64,000 bases of DNA, taken from positions 1 through 64,000 of the forward strand of contig CAJJPX010000002.1 of assembly GCA_905193755.1 (NCBI GenBank), written 5' to 3'. The notes below the pieces were generated by a model. That model had not been told where the DNA came from. It saw only the letters and a list, made by a program, of their open reading frames with translations, and made no database searches. Position numbers and translations under genes: made by a program. Of the stretch, positions 1 through 7,582 are shown one piece after another (position 1 is the stretch's first letter; every line of letters starts with the position of its first letter). This stretch comes from an uncultured Clostridium sp. GTDB lineage: Bacteria > Bacillota_I > Bacilli_A > RF39 > UBA660.

Positions 1-2
1 AT

Positions 3-89
3 AGAATTCACAATGGTGAAGAACTATTAGAAAAAGTACTTACCGAAATAAGAACCCTACAAAGTGTCCTAGATAAAGAGCAATACTAA
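3..89 (+). CDS. C-terminal 28 residues of a gene entering from the left
   Basis: An open frame runs from the window edge to TAA at 87-89 and is followed at once by a hairpin terminator, so it is the end of a real gene. The visible tail is charged and helical (EELLEKVLTEIRTL). Too little is present to name a family. It may belong to the mobile element that follows or to the host chromosome. Confidence 0.5.
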   Translation, partial: RIHNGEELLEKVLTEIRTLQSVLDKEQY

Positions 90-110
90 TACACAAGTAC
101 TGCTCTTTTA
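75..110 (+). terminator. Intrinsic terminator of the left-edge gene
   Basis: AAAGAGCA (75-82) pairs with TGCTCTTT (101-108), with inner TACT/AGTA pairing, followed by a short T tract. It overlaps the stop codon of the partial gene. Confidence 0.65.
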
Positions 111-113
111 TGT

Positions 114-142
114 AAAAAGACTAGTTATATTTCAAACTAGTC
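114..142 (-). terminator. Terminator of the anchored protein gene; twin at 14028-14056
   Basis: GACTAGTT/AACTAGTC stem with a T tract when read on the minus strand. Nearly the same hairpin, loop included, ends the related gene at 13261-14004 in the opposite orientation, which suggests the two genes come from a duplicated module. Confidence 0.7.
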
Positions 143-163
143 TCATTGATAAATTATAATTTA

Positions 164-988
164 TTAATTATTACAATCTCCTTCGGTATATTCCATAGAA
201 TAATCACCAATTAATATATTTTTATCATTTTTAGTAGTATTACATACTATCATAGTTATATCTTTATTTTTAGATTTGTAAATTTTTGTTCCTCCATCTT
301 TCAGTGTGGCTTTTAACTCTAATTTATCAGTAATATGTTTTATACCATCATCAAGTGTTTGAAATGCAGTTGAAAGATAAGTTTTCAAAGTAATATCTTT
401 ATCTTGATCTTTAATATAAAGCTCTCCAATATTTCCTGCCAAATAAATTGTACGATCATTAGTAGTATAATAATCATTAAATCTAATATCAGTGTGACTT
501 TCTGGTTTTGTTATATAAAAATCAAACGCTGATGTTGTATAAGGACCACCTTGTTCAAATTTGACATATTTTGGATTTATATTAGCATTTTTTATAAACT
601 CTTCCTGTTTTGTTTTACTATTATCTATGAGAGTAACGACAACAACATTATTACTTTCATCTAGTGAGCAAGAACCTAAATTACTATGATCAGTAGTTTC
701 ACTTCCAAAATAATCACTTACTTTCTTATAAGTATCTTTTAGGTTATCAGTATTATCTATTATAGGCAAAGTATGAGTTTCCCATTTAAAGCGAGTTGTT
801 TGTGTTACACCGTCATAAATATCAGTTTCTACGAAAACTCCTATATGTTTTTTATGAGAGTTTGAATAAGTTTTTGTTATTCTTATAATAGGACTATTAT
901 TAAATACTATAGCTTGGGTTGTATCCAAGATTATTAATCCTACAAAAACACCAATAATTATTAAAGTAATTTTTAAACTTTTTTTCAT
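164..988 (-). CDS. Membrane-anchored extracellular protein of unknown function
   Basis: About 274 residues: a short positive N-terminus (MKKSLK), one hydrophobic anchor at roughly residues 6-24, then a hydrophilic outward-facing domain. The ATG at 988 is chosen because AGGAGG lies just upstream; a longer frame would start inside that ribosome binding site. The segment VVVVTLIDNSKTKQEEFIK resembles one in the protein at 13261-14004 (VIVGLINNSKEEQEKFIK), and the two genes share initiation region and terminator, so they are probably paralogues. No enzymatic motif is visible. Position at the edge of a mobile-element region suggests accessory DNA. Confidence 0.75.
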   Translation of the reverse strand: MKKSLKITLIIIGVFVGLIILDTTQAIVFNNSPIIRITKTYSNSHKKHIGVFVETDIYDGVTQTTRFKWETHTLPIIDNTDNLKDTYKKVSDYFGSETTDHSNLGSCSLDESNNVVVVTLIDNSKTKQEEFIKNANINPKYVKFEQGGPYTTSAFDFYITKPESHTDIRFNDYYTTNDRTIYLAGNIGELYIKDQDKDITLKTYLSTAFQTLDDGIKHITDKLELKATLKDGGTKIYKSKNKDITMIVCNTTKNDKNILIGDYSMEYTEGDCNN

Positions 989-1077
989 AATCAATCCTCC
1001 TAACAAACTAATTATCTTTAGTCTTTTACTTCTATATATAATTATATCATAGAAATTGACATTTTAATTATTAAAAT

Positions 1078-1106
1078 TTGTTATTTAAGGAAAAATGATG
1101 TATAAT
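1078..1106 (+). promoter_or_regulatory. Sigma-A-type promoter of the 1.1 kb leader
   Basis: TTGTTA (1078-1083), a 17-bp spacer and TATAAT (1101-1106). A start near 1113 would place the structured leader at the 5' end of the transcript. Confidence 0.7.
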
Positions 1107-1112
1107 CATATA

Positions 1113-1223
1113 TAGAAAGAGAGCGAGTTCGTAAGATGTATTTAAACCGCTCCATTGACGAATCTGTTCGAACTATTTAGTTTGAACTTGATATATAGAA
1201 TCAATCGAAAGATTGATTTTTTT
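1113..1223 (+). ncRNA. Structured leader RNA ending in an intrinsic terminator
   Basis: The roughly 110-nt stretch between promoter and small gene can fold with GAGCG (1121-1125) on CGCTC (1148-1152) and TTCGT (1128-1132) on ACGAA (1158-1162). That is an interleaved, H-type pseudoknot order. A TTCGAAC/GTTTGAA hairpin follows, then the terminator AATCAATC-GAAA-GATTGATT with T tract (1199-1223). It could be a riboswitch-like attenuator for the downstream gene or a free small RNA. I recognise no known class. Confidence 0.45.
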
Positions 1224-1264
1224 GTGTCTTACAAAGAAATCATCCTAAAGAAAGGATGGTGTTT

Positions 1265-1540
1265 ATGATTAATATTATCAAACAAGAAATACCTATTGAT
1301 GAATCACTTAAAAAGAAATTAGAATTTATTTGCGATTTTTGTAATACTACTCCTACATTTATAAATGGAAGTATTAGAAAAATTGATAAATCTAATTTGG
1401 CTTATGTTGAACCTCACAAAGTAATTATCAATAATATAATGTTTCTTGTTTTTAATTATTCTAATGATGTTTATATCAAAAACTTTGGTAATAAAATTAA
1501 AATCAATGAATTAGAAGATTATTTAAAGCGTACCAACTAG
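1265..1540 (+). CDS. Small hypothetical protein next to the recombinase
   Basis: A 91-residue soluble protein with a CDFC pair near residue 25 and a charged C-terminus. The start at 1265 is preferred because AAAGGATGG sits 6-12 bases upstream; an in-frame ATG at 1256 overlaps that site. The gene lies between a terminated leader RNA and its own terminator, upstream of the serine recombinase, as expected for mobile-element accessory genes. No family recognised; no toxin or regulator motif seen. Confidence 0.6.
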   Translation: MINIIKQEIPIDESLKKKLEFICDFCNTTPTFINGSIRKIDKSNLAYVEPHKVIINNIMFLVFNYSNDVYIKNFGNKIKINELEDYLKRTN

Positions 1541-1599
1541 TAAATTTATCGAAAATAGTTTATAATTAGATTAGAAAAACTTATATCTGATTTATTTAT

Positions 1600-1647
1600 G
1601 GGCGAAGTAGTACAAATAAGCCTAGTTGTACTGCTTCGCTCTTTTTT
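1600..1647 (+). terminator. Strong intrinsic terminator before the recombinase
   Basis: A 14-bp arm GGGCGAAGTAGTAC pairs with GTACTGCTTCGCTC (one G-U pair) and is followed by six T. It separates the small upstream gene from the recombinase ribosome binding site at 1651-1657. Confidence 0.85.
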
Positions 1648-1667
1648 AGTAAAGGAGATGATGATAA

Positions 1668-3590
1668 TTGGATGAGGTAAAAAAAGTTTGTGGTCTTTAT
1701 ATGAGGGTATCAACTGAAGATCAAGCACGAGAAGGTTTTAGTTTACCAGAACAAAAAGAAAGATTAGAGGCATATTGTAAATTCAAAGGCTTTGTTATTA
1801 AAGATTATTATACTGATGCTGGTATAAGTGCTAAAACAGGCAATTATAGACCTGAATTTGAAAGACTTAAAGAAGATATTAAATCAAAGAAAATAAACAC
1901 TATAATTGCTTTAAAACAAGATAGAATAACAAGAAGTATTTTTGACTGGGAAGAACTTATGAGATTTCTCGAGGAAAATGACTCTTATCTTGATTGTGTT
2001 AATGATGATATTAATACTACTAATGCTAATGGCAAAATGGTTTCAAGAATATTAATGAGTGTATCACAACAAGAAATAGAAAGAACAAGCGAAAGAACTA
2101 AGGTCGGTTTAGCAGGTGCTATTAAACAAGGACACATACCACATCAAGCACCACTTGGTTATAAACATGAAAACAAAAAATTAGTTATAGACCATTTAAC
2201 AAAAGATGTTGTCATAAGAATATTTGAACTTTATCATAAAGGAATGTCATATCAAAAGATAAGTACACTATTTAATAAAGAACAAGTATTGGGCAAAACA
2301 AATTGGAGAGATTCCTCTATTGTTGCAATTTTAGAAAATGAAATATACAAAGGTGATTTTGTTCATGGTAAAAGGACGAAACATCCTACCTATTATGAAA
2401 ATGTTGTTGAACCTATTGTTAGTAAAGAAATGTGGGAAGAATGCTAAGTTCAAAAGAAAAAGAATTCTAAAAGTTATCAAAGAACTTTAACATATCTATT
2501 CTTACAAAAATTAAGGTGTCCTAAATGTAATAGAATTTTAGGTGGTAAAGCAACTCAAAAGAAAAATGGCAATATTTATTATTACTATTACTGCCATGAT
2601 TGTAAGATAAACTTTAAGGAAAGTTTAGTTGAGGAATATTTTAATGATTTTGTAAATGAACTTGTAGAATACGATTCAGTAGTAAATCAGTTCTTCTTAC
2701 CAATGATTAAGCAAAAATTTGATGAACCACAAGAAGAATTAAAGAAAGATATCAATAAACAAAATGACAAATTAGAAAGAATTAAAAGAGCCTATATTAA
2801 TGGTGTATTTAGTTTAGAAGAATATAACGATGAAAGAAAGTTAGTTGAATCTGCTCTTGAAAAATTACAAAATGAACTTGATGAAGCAACCTCTTGTGAA
2901 ATTCTTAATTTTACCCCACAAGATATTTTACTAAAAAGAGATATTGATTATATAAATAAAGTTAAATTAGAAAAGGAATATAAAGAAAGAACTAAAACTT
3001 GGAAAGATTATACAAGAGAAGAAAAATCAGAACTTATTATGAAATATGTTGATGATATTAAATTAGGTATTCTTAATAATTATATTTATGTAGATAATAT
3101 CAATTTTAGAGAATCAATATGTAAGCCTTGTAATGAATTATTTGATGCTGGTTATATTGATGTTAAGACACCTGTTATTTTTGGTAATATTGTAGGTCAA
3201 ATAAGGTTTAGTAATTACTTACCTGAAAAAGAAATTGGTAAACATATAATGAGATTAAGACAATATTATGAAGTTGGTTTTGAAGAAGCAACTTATTATG
3301 TAGAAGATAGAATATTCTATTTTAACTTTATCCATGATGACAGAGCAATAGTCAGAGTATTCCCTATGGAAGATTATGCAAAAATAGATCCTGATATAAA
3401 AATGAAAGAATACAAATATGGAATTATTTATATTCGTGGTGAAGATGAGTTTCAAATGCAAGATATAAACACTGCTTTTGATTATATACCTGATGAAACT
3501 AATGATTGTGTTATTTATACGAAAGAACCTGTTCCTATTGAAATTGGAGTAAAACCTGTAAAGAAAGAATTGTTGTATGAAGAAGAATAA
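1668..3590 (+). pseudogene. Large serine recombinase interrupted by one in-frame TAA
   Basis: Family role: strand exchange for integration and excision of mobile elements. The resolvase domain fills residues 1-150, with catalytic Ser in YMRVSTEDQ and Arg residues in DRITRS. A recombinase domain follows, then a zinc ribbon (CPKCNR...CHDC) after about residue 280 and a coiled-coil region. TAA at 2445-2447 replaces what is probably a Gln codon (WEEC-stop-VQKKK). The same frame continues without another stop to 3590, so one C-to-T change splits a gene of about 640 codons. TTG at 1668 is used as start, 10 bases after AAAGGAG. The last 150 or so residues form an extra domain I do not recognise. Activity would require readthrough or reversion. 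Confidence 0.88.
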
Positions 3591-3640
3591 AATGCGTGGC
3601 ACGTTTTGTTGCTTAGCAATGAAAGTGGCGATAGCATTTT

Positions 3641-3780
3641 ATAAGACTTATGTAATTTTGTTTTATTACGAAGTTTTAAAACATTATGGAATAAGTCATA
3701 AAAGGGTTCTAGGGAATCCCTAGCCCACGAGGTTATTTTGTTAGTATGACAAAATACCTAGGGGGTTAAATATTTTGTCA
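3641..3780 (+). other. Candidate oriT with nested inverted repeats
   Basis: The 230-bp gap between recombinase and relaxase operon contains GACTTAT/ATAAGTC, a near-perfect hairpin GGG-TT-CTAGGGA-A-TCCCTAG-CCC (3704-3726), TATTTTGT/ACAAAATA (3734-3756) and an alternative GACAAAATA/TATTTTGTC (3748-3779). Clustered inverted repeats directly upstream of a relaxase gene are what transfer origins of mobilizable elements look like. The nick site cannot be assigned by eye. Confidence 0.5.
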
Positions 3781-3822
3781 AAGCCAAAATATATCTCTAA
3801 AAAACAAAGGAGTTGATTATTT

Positions 3823-4023
3823 ATGAATAAAGAATTTTATAACTTAAAATATGGAAAATGTAAATTATTAGATGAGAAAAAAGACTTATATTTAGTTTAT
3901 GCCGAAAACTGTGAACTACATTATATTGTTTGTACCTATATTGATAATATGGGAACTATGATGGGTCAAGAATTTTTTGAAACACTAAATCAAGCCACAT
4001 TATATTTTAATAAAGGAGCGTGA
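3823..4023 (+). CDS. Small hypothetical protein ahead of the relaxase
   Basis: A 66-residue soluble protein rich in Tyr and Cys, with a good ribosome binding site (AAAGGAG, 3806-3812). Its stop codon overlaps the relaxase start region, so translation of the two is probably coupled. Position suggests an accessory mobilization protein, but no DNA-binding motif is evident. Confidence 0.6.
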   Translation: MNKEFYNLKYGKCKLLDEKKDLYLVYAENCELHYIVCTYIDNMGTMMGQEFFETLNQATLYFNKGA

Positions 4024-5405
4024 TTATTATAGAACTAGCATATTCTTTTCATTTAGGTAGTGATAAAAATAAAAGAAACACATCAAGAAGTAGTGCTAAA
4101 TCTAATAGAAGTGGTTCTACTTCTCTATCAAATAATGCCATACAAAATTCAGCAGGTTTAACGAAAGTAGATAAACATAATTATAGAAAGTATGATAACA
4201 ATCAAAATGACATTGAAATTATTAAAGGTAGTTCTTCATTAGTTGATGATGTAAAAAAGTTATATAAGGAAGAATTTGATGAAGCAAAAGAAGAATATAA
4301 CCTAAAGCAAGTAAGAGACGATAGAAAAATTAAAGATTATTTTACTCATATAAGTAATAACGAGAAAAATGATTTAGCCTGTGAAATAATAATTGAACTT
4401 GGAGACAAAAAGTATTGGGATACAAAAGATGATAAGTTTAAAAGAAGAATGACAAATGTTTATAAAAAGCAAATTGAAGATTTAGAAATTATATTACCTA
4501 CTTTTAAGATAGCAAGTGCTATTATTCATTATGATGAAACAAGTCCACACTTGCACATCGTAGGTGTTCCTATAAAATTTAATAATAAAAATGGTATGAA
4601 AAAACAAGTTGGTAAATCAGATGTATTTACAAAAGAAAGTTTAAGAAAATTACAAGATAAAATGCGTACCTTATGTATCGAATCTTTTAATAAAGAATAT
4701 AATCTAACTAACACTTTAAAAGGTAAGAAAAAAGGCAGAAATCATGATTATCATATTACTGAAATGGACAATTATTTAGAAATGAAAGAACAACTTGAAA
4801 AAAATCAAAAAAGTTTAAATAAAGCCAAACAACAATCTGACCTGCTAGATAATGATACAAAAGAAGCAAAAGATATTGTTAATAATTTAAAATTAGCATT
4901 TGGTAGAAAAGATAAATATGTTATAACACAAGAGCATAAAGATAAAATCAATAGTTTTATCAGCCAAGTAGAAAATACAAATAAAGAATATAAGAATATT
5001 CAAAAATTATCAACAACTCTTACCAATGTTGACTCTAATATTAAAGAAAACAATAAGAAAATAAAAATACTTACCGAAAACAATAAGGCATTGGAATTAC
5101 GAGTTAAAAGTCTTACTGAAAAAAATAAGTTAAAAGATAATGAAATCGATGAATTAAAAGAAAAAAATAATTCTTTATTTGCAGAACTTAACTATTTTAA
5201 AAATAAGTTTATAAGACTTATTAAATTTATAAAAAATAGATTATTTAATAGAAAAGATAGAGATAAATATCGTGACTTTTCACGAGATTTATATGAACAT
5301 GGTGTTATTGAACATGATACGATTAAAGAATTAAATGAAACTTATAAATCCAGTAAAGAACATGATTTAATCAAAGAAAAAGATGATTATGATATTGAAA
5401 TTTAA
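4020..5405 (+). CDS. Mob/Pre-type relaxase
   Basis: Relaxases of this family nick oriT and carry the strand into the recipient. The diagnostic metal-binding motif HYDETSPHLH lies near residue 172, followed by a hydrophobic strand (IVGVPI). The C-terminal half, from about residue 250, is a long charged coiled coil, typical of Mob proteins. Length is about 461 residues. The start is uncertain: GTG at 4020 lies only two bases from AAAGGAG, while better-spaced codons downstream are ATT or ATA. The oriT-like repeats upstream and the recombinase on the same strand support an integrative mobilizable element. Confidence 0.82.
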   Translation: MIIIELAYSFHLGSDKNKRNTSRSSAKSNRSGSTSLSNNAIQNSAGLTKVDKHNYRKYDNNQNDIEIIKGSSSLVDDVKKLYKEEFDEAKEEYNLKQVRDDRKIKDYFTHISNNEKNDLACEIIIELGDKKYWDTKDDKFKRRMTNVYKKQIEDLEIILPTFKIASAIIHYDETSPHLHIVGVPIKFNNKNGMKKQVGKSDVFTKESLRKLQDKMRTLCIESFNKEYNLTNTLKGKKKGRNHDYHITEMDNYLEMKEQLEKNQKSLNKAKQQSDLLDNDTKEAKDIVNNLKLAFGRKDKYVITQEHKDKINSFISQVENTNKEYKNIQKLSTTLTNVDSNIKENNKKIKILTENNKALELRVKSLTEKNKLKDNEIDELKEKNNSLFAELNYFKNKFIRLIKFIKNRLFNRKDRDKYRDFSRDLYEHGVIEHDTIKELNETYKSSKEHDLIKEKDDYDIEI

Positions 5406-5408
5406 TTT

Positions 5409-5464
5409 AAAGTAAAAAGATGATCATAAGCGTTAATGCCTTTAAATCATCTTTTTTACTTTTA
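5409..5464 (+). terminator. Terminator after the relaxase
   Basis: AAAGTAAAAAGATGAT (5409-5424) pairs with ATCATCTTTTTTACTTT; the 3' arm itself supplies the T tract. The convergent nuclease gene ends just beyond it. Confidence 0.75.
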
Positions 5465-5487
5465 ATATTAATTATGGGTATCGTTTT

Positions 5488-7179
5488 TTATTTTATAAAA
5501 TTTTCTATAAAATCTCTATCTTTATCTTTTTCATATATGCATTCGGTCAATTTTTCTAGGTCATCACCGTTAATTAATATAATTCTGTTTGTATTTGCCA
5601 GTTCAATTGCCTTTTTTGTAAATGTACTATTGGTTATTACTACACCTCTATTTGCATTATAGAATCTAATTGCACCAACAACCTCTTGTATCGGCGTATT
5701 ATCTAATTTATGAGTATAGTATTTTGCTTGAATAACATAAGTTATATTTCCCTTTTTAACTATTAAATCTCCACCTTGGTCGCCACTTTTACCACAATGT
5801 TTTACTTTATAATTTAACTCACGAAATAAATTTTGTAGATATAGCTCAAATTCCTCACCAGTTTCAACATTTATTAAACTATATTTGAATGCTTTTGCTT
5901 GTTTTTCTTTAGAAAAATCTCCACTCAAATACCTATTCTTATCGCTTTCTTTTCTTAGGTATTCAACCTTAGAATCATAATATTTTATCCAGTCTTTTAA
6001 ATTAGTTAGACACTCTAACAATAGTTCATTATTAGTTTGTACTATAACATCATTTATTTTAGCAATTGTATATAAATCAATGTTATTAACTTTTACATTG
6101 TCTTTAGCTAAACTTTCAAGCCAAAATTTAATTATATTATCAATAGAAGATATATTGTCTATATTAGAATAATTATTGTCTTGATAGTTGATAACTTCTT
6201 TTTCAATGTCATTACTAATTCTTACCTTATCGTTTATAATCATTGTTGCTACTCTAAACATATATTCATTGACAAAACCAAGTTTTGATTCATAAAATTC
6301 TTTATATATAGGTAATGTGTTTTCATATACAATTTCCATATCATCTACTTCTTTAATCATATCATCAATAATTTTATAGAACTCATCATCATTTGTTAAA
6401 GCATTTATTTTCTTTTCAAGAAAAATAATATGTGTAATAGTTGCATAAGTTAGTAGAGAATCTGCTATAAAATTAATTGGTCTGTCAATTAAGACATTAT
6501 CAACTTCTATAAATGTATCACTAGGGTTTCTTTTATTAAAATAACCAACATTAATTTTTCTTAACGAGTAGTTATTTATATTTGCACCCATTTCCTTTAA
6601 AATTCTTATATAGTTTTGATAGCCAGCTTTATTTTTACTATAGTTTGTATGTCGTTCTATATAGTCAGCAACGTTTGAAAAATATTTTTTAATAATTTTT
6701 AAAAAGTATTCATCTGTATATAACATCTCAAAATCAGTAGCAGTATGAAAATCTTTTGTGTCTTCTATCATTTTGTATAATGCTTTTCTATACGATTCTT
6801 GAGTTCCAGGTATTTCCCAAGATATTTTATTATATTGCATTGTATTTTCATTTAACATTTTTGCTATTGCATTTTTAGATGTTAAAGTAAGGAAACTCAA
6901 GTATATTGTATTATCATCACTATCAGTATTTATATTTCTGACTCTATTATCCTTACTTTTTACAAATTCATAAGACAATCTGCTTCCTAATTTTTCAAGC
7001 ATTCCTATTATTCCCAATGAATTTAAGAATAAGTAAATAAAGAATAATGCAATCATACTTGATATAATAATTGCAGTAGCACCTTGTTTTGTATCTATAC
7101 AATACCAAGCAACAACAATGCTAATAAAAGTTCCTATAATATGACTTGAGCCATTTTTTCTTCCATAATTTCTACTCAT
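5488..7179 (-). CDS. Membrane-anchored Mrr-type restriction endonuclease
   Basis: Predicted DNA endonuclease of 563 residues. The N-terminus has two hydrophobic segments at about 10-30 and 33-55. A long helical middle of unknown type follows. The last 140 residues are an Mrr catalytic domain of the PD-(D/E)xK fold, with GDQGGDLIVKK as the Asp motif and VIQAKYY as the QxK motif, then GAIRFYNANRGVVITNS as in other Mrr proteins. Start at 7179 follows GGAG. The neighbours are an XRE regulator and an OLD-type nuclease, so a role in defence against incoming DNA is likely. The long middle domain between membrane anchor and nuclease may be a sensor; that is inference. Confidence 0.8.
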   Translation of the reverse strand: MSRNYGRKNGSSHIIGTFISIVVAWYCIDTKQGATAIIISSMIALFFIYLFLNSLGIIGMLEKLGSRLSYEFVKSKDNRVRNINTDSDDNTIYLSFLTLTSKNAIAKMLNENTMQYNKISWEIPGTQESYRKALYKMIEDTKDFHTATDFEMLYTDEYFLKIIKKYFSNVADYIERHTNYSKNKAGYQNYIRILKEMGANINNYSLRKINVGYFNKRNPSDTFIEVDNVLIDRPINFIADSLLTYATITHIIFLEKKINALTNDDEFYKIIDDMIKEVDDMEIVYENTLPIYKEFYESKLGFVNEYMFRVATMIINDKVRISNDIEKEVINYQDNNYSNIDNISSIDNIIKFWLESLAKDNVKVNNIDLYTIAKINDVIVQTNNELLLECLTNLKDWIKYYDSKVEYLRKESDKNRYLSGDFSKEKQAKAFKYSLINVETGEEFELYLQNLFRELNYKVKHCGKSGDQGGDLIVKKGNITYVIQAKYYTHKLDNTPIQEVVGAIRFYNANRGVVITNSTFTKKAIELANTNRIILINGDDLEKLTECIYEKDKDRDFIENFIK

Positions 7180-7302
7180 AATACAACTCCTCTAAATATA
7201 CAACTATTATATCATATATTTTTTAATTTTCATTATTTTTAGGACAAAAAGTTTACTTATTTATTTTTTTATTTATGCCACAATATTATTAGGGTGATGC
7301 AA

Positions 7303-7554
7303 ATGATTGAAAAGTACGATAACTTTAATCCTGAATTTAAAGCAATTATTTGCAATAATATTAAAGTATATAGAAAAGAAAAAGGTGTTAGACTTATGGA
7401 CTTGGCTGAAATTTTAGATATTTCACCAGAGTATTTAAAAAGAATAGAATCACCAAATGATACAAAAAAGAACTGCTCGTTAGCACTTCTTTACAAAATA
7501 TCTATTATATTAGATAAAAAATTAGATGATTTTTTGATAGATAACAGGAACTAG
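7303..7554 (+). CDS. Small XRE-family (HTH_3) regulator
   Basis: An 83-residue protein that is almost entirely one helix-turn-helix domain, with NIKVYRKEKGVRLMDLAEIL followed by the recognition segment SPEYLKRIESP. The start at 7303 is preferred because AGGGTG lies upstream; the frame could extend to 7294. It sits between two convergent-divergent nuclease genes and is the obvious candidate to control the cassette. C.-type controller proteins beside restriction genes have this size and layout. Confidence 0.78.
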   Translation: MIEKYDNFNPEFKAIICNNIKVYRKEKGVRLMDLAEILDISPEYLKRIESPNDTKKNCSLALLYKISIILDKKLDDFLIDNRN

Positions 7555-7582
7555 TTTCAATGATTCAAAAACTAGTTTTTTT
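7549..7582 (+). terminator. Terminator shared by the XRE gene and the convergent OLD gene
   Basis: AACTAGTTT (7549-7557) pairs with AAACTAGTT, followed by seven T. The stop codon of the convergent gene lies in the 3' flank. Confidence 0.75.

Noticed and set aside
1160..1185. TTCGAAC motif suggestive of a tRNA T-arm
   Set aside because: No acceptor, D-arm or anticodon stem can be built around it; it forms a simple hairpin with GTTTGAA.
1113..1540. Type III toxin-antitoxin (pseudoknot RNA, terminator, small protein)
   Set aside because: Only one pseudoknot unit rather than tandem repeats, and the 91-residue product does not resemble ToxN-family proteins.
2445..2447. TAA read as Gln in the recombinase
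   Set aside because: Every other gene in the window uses TAA as stop; a single C-to-T change explains it more simply.
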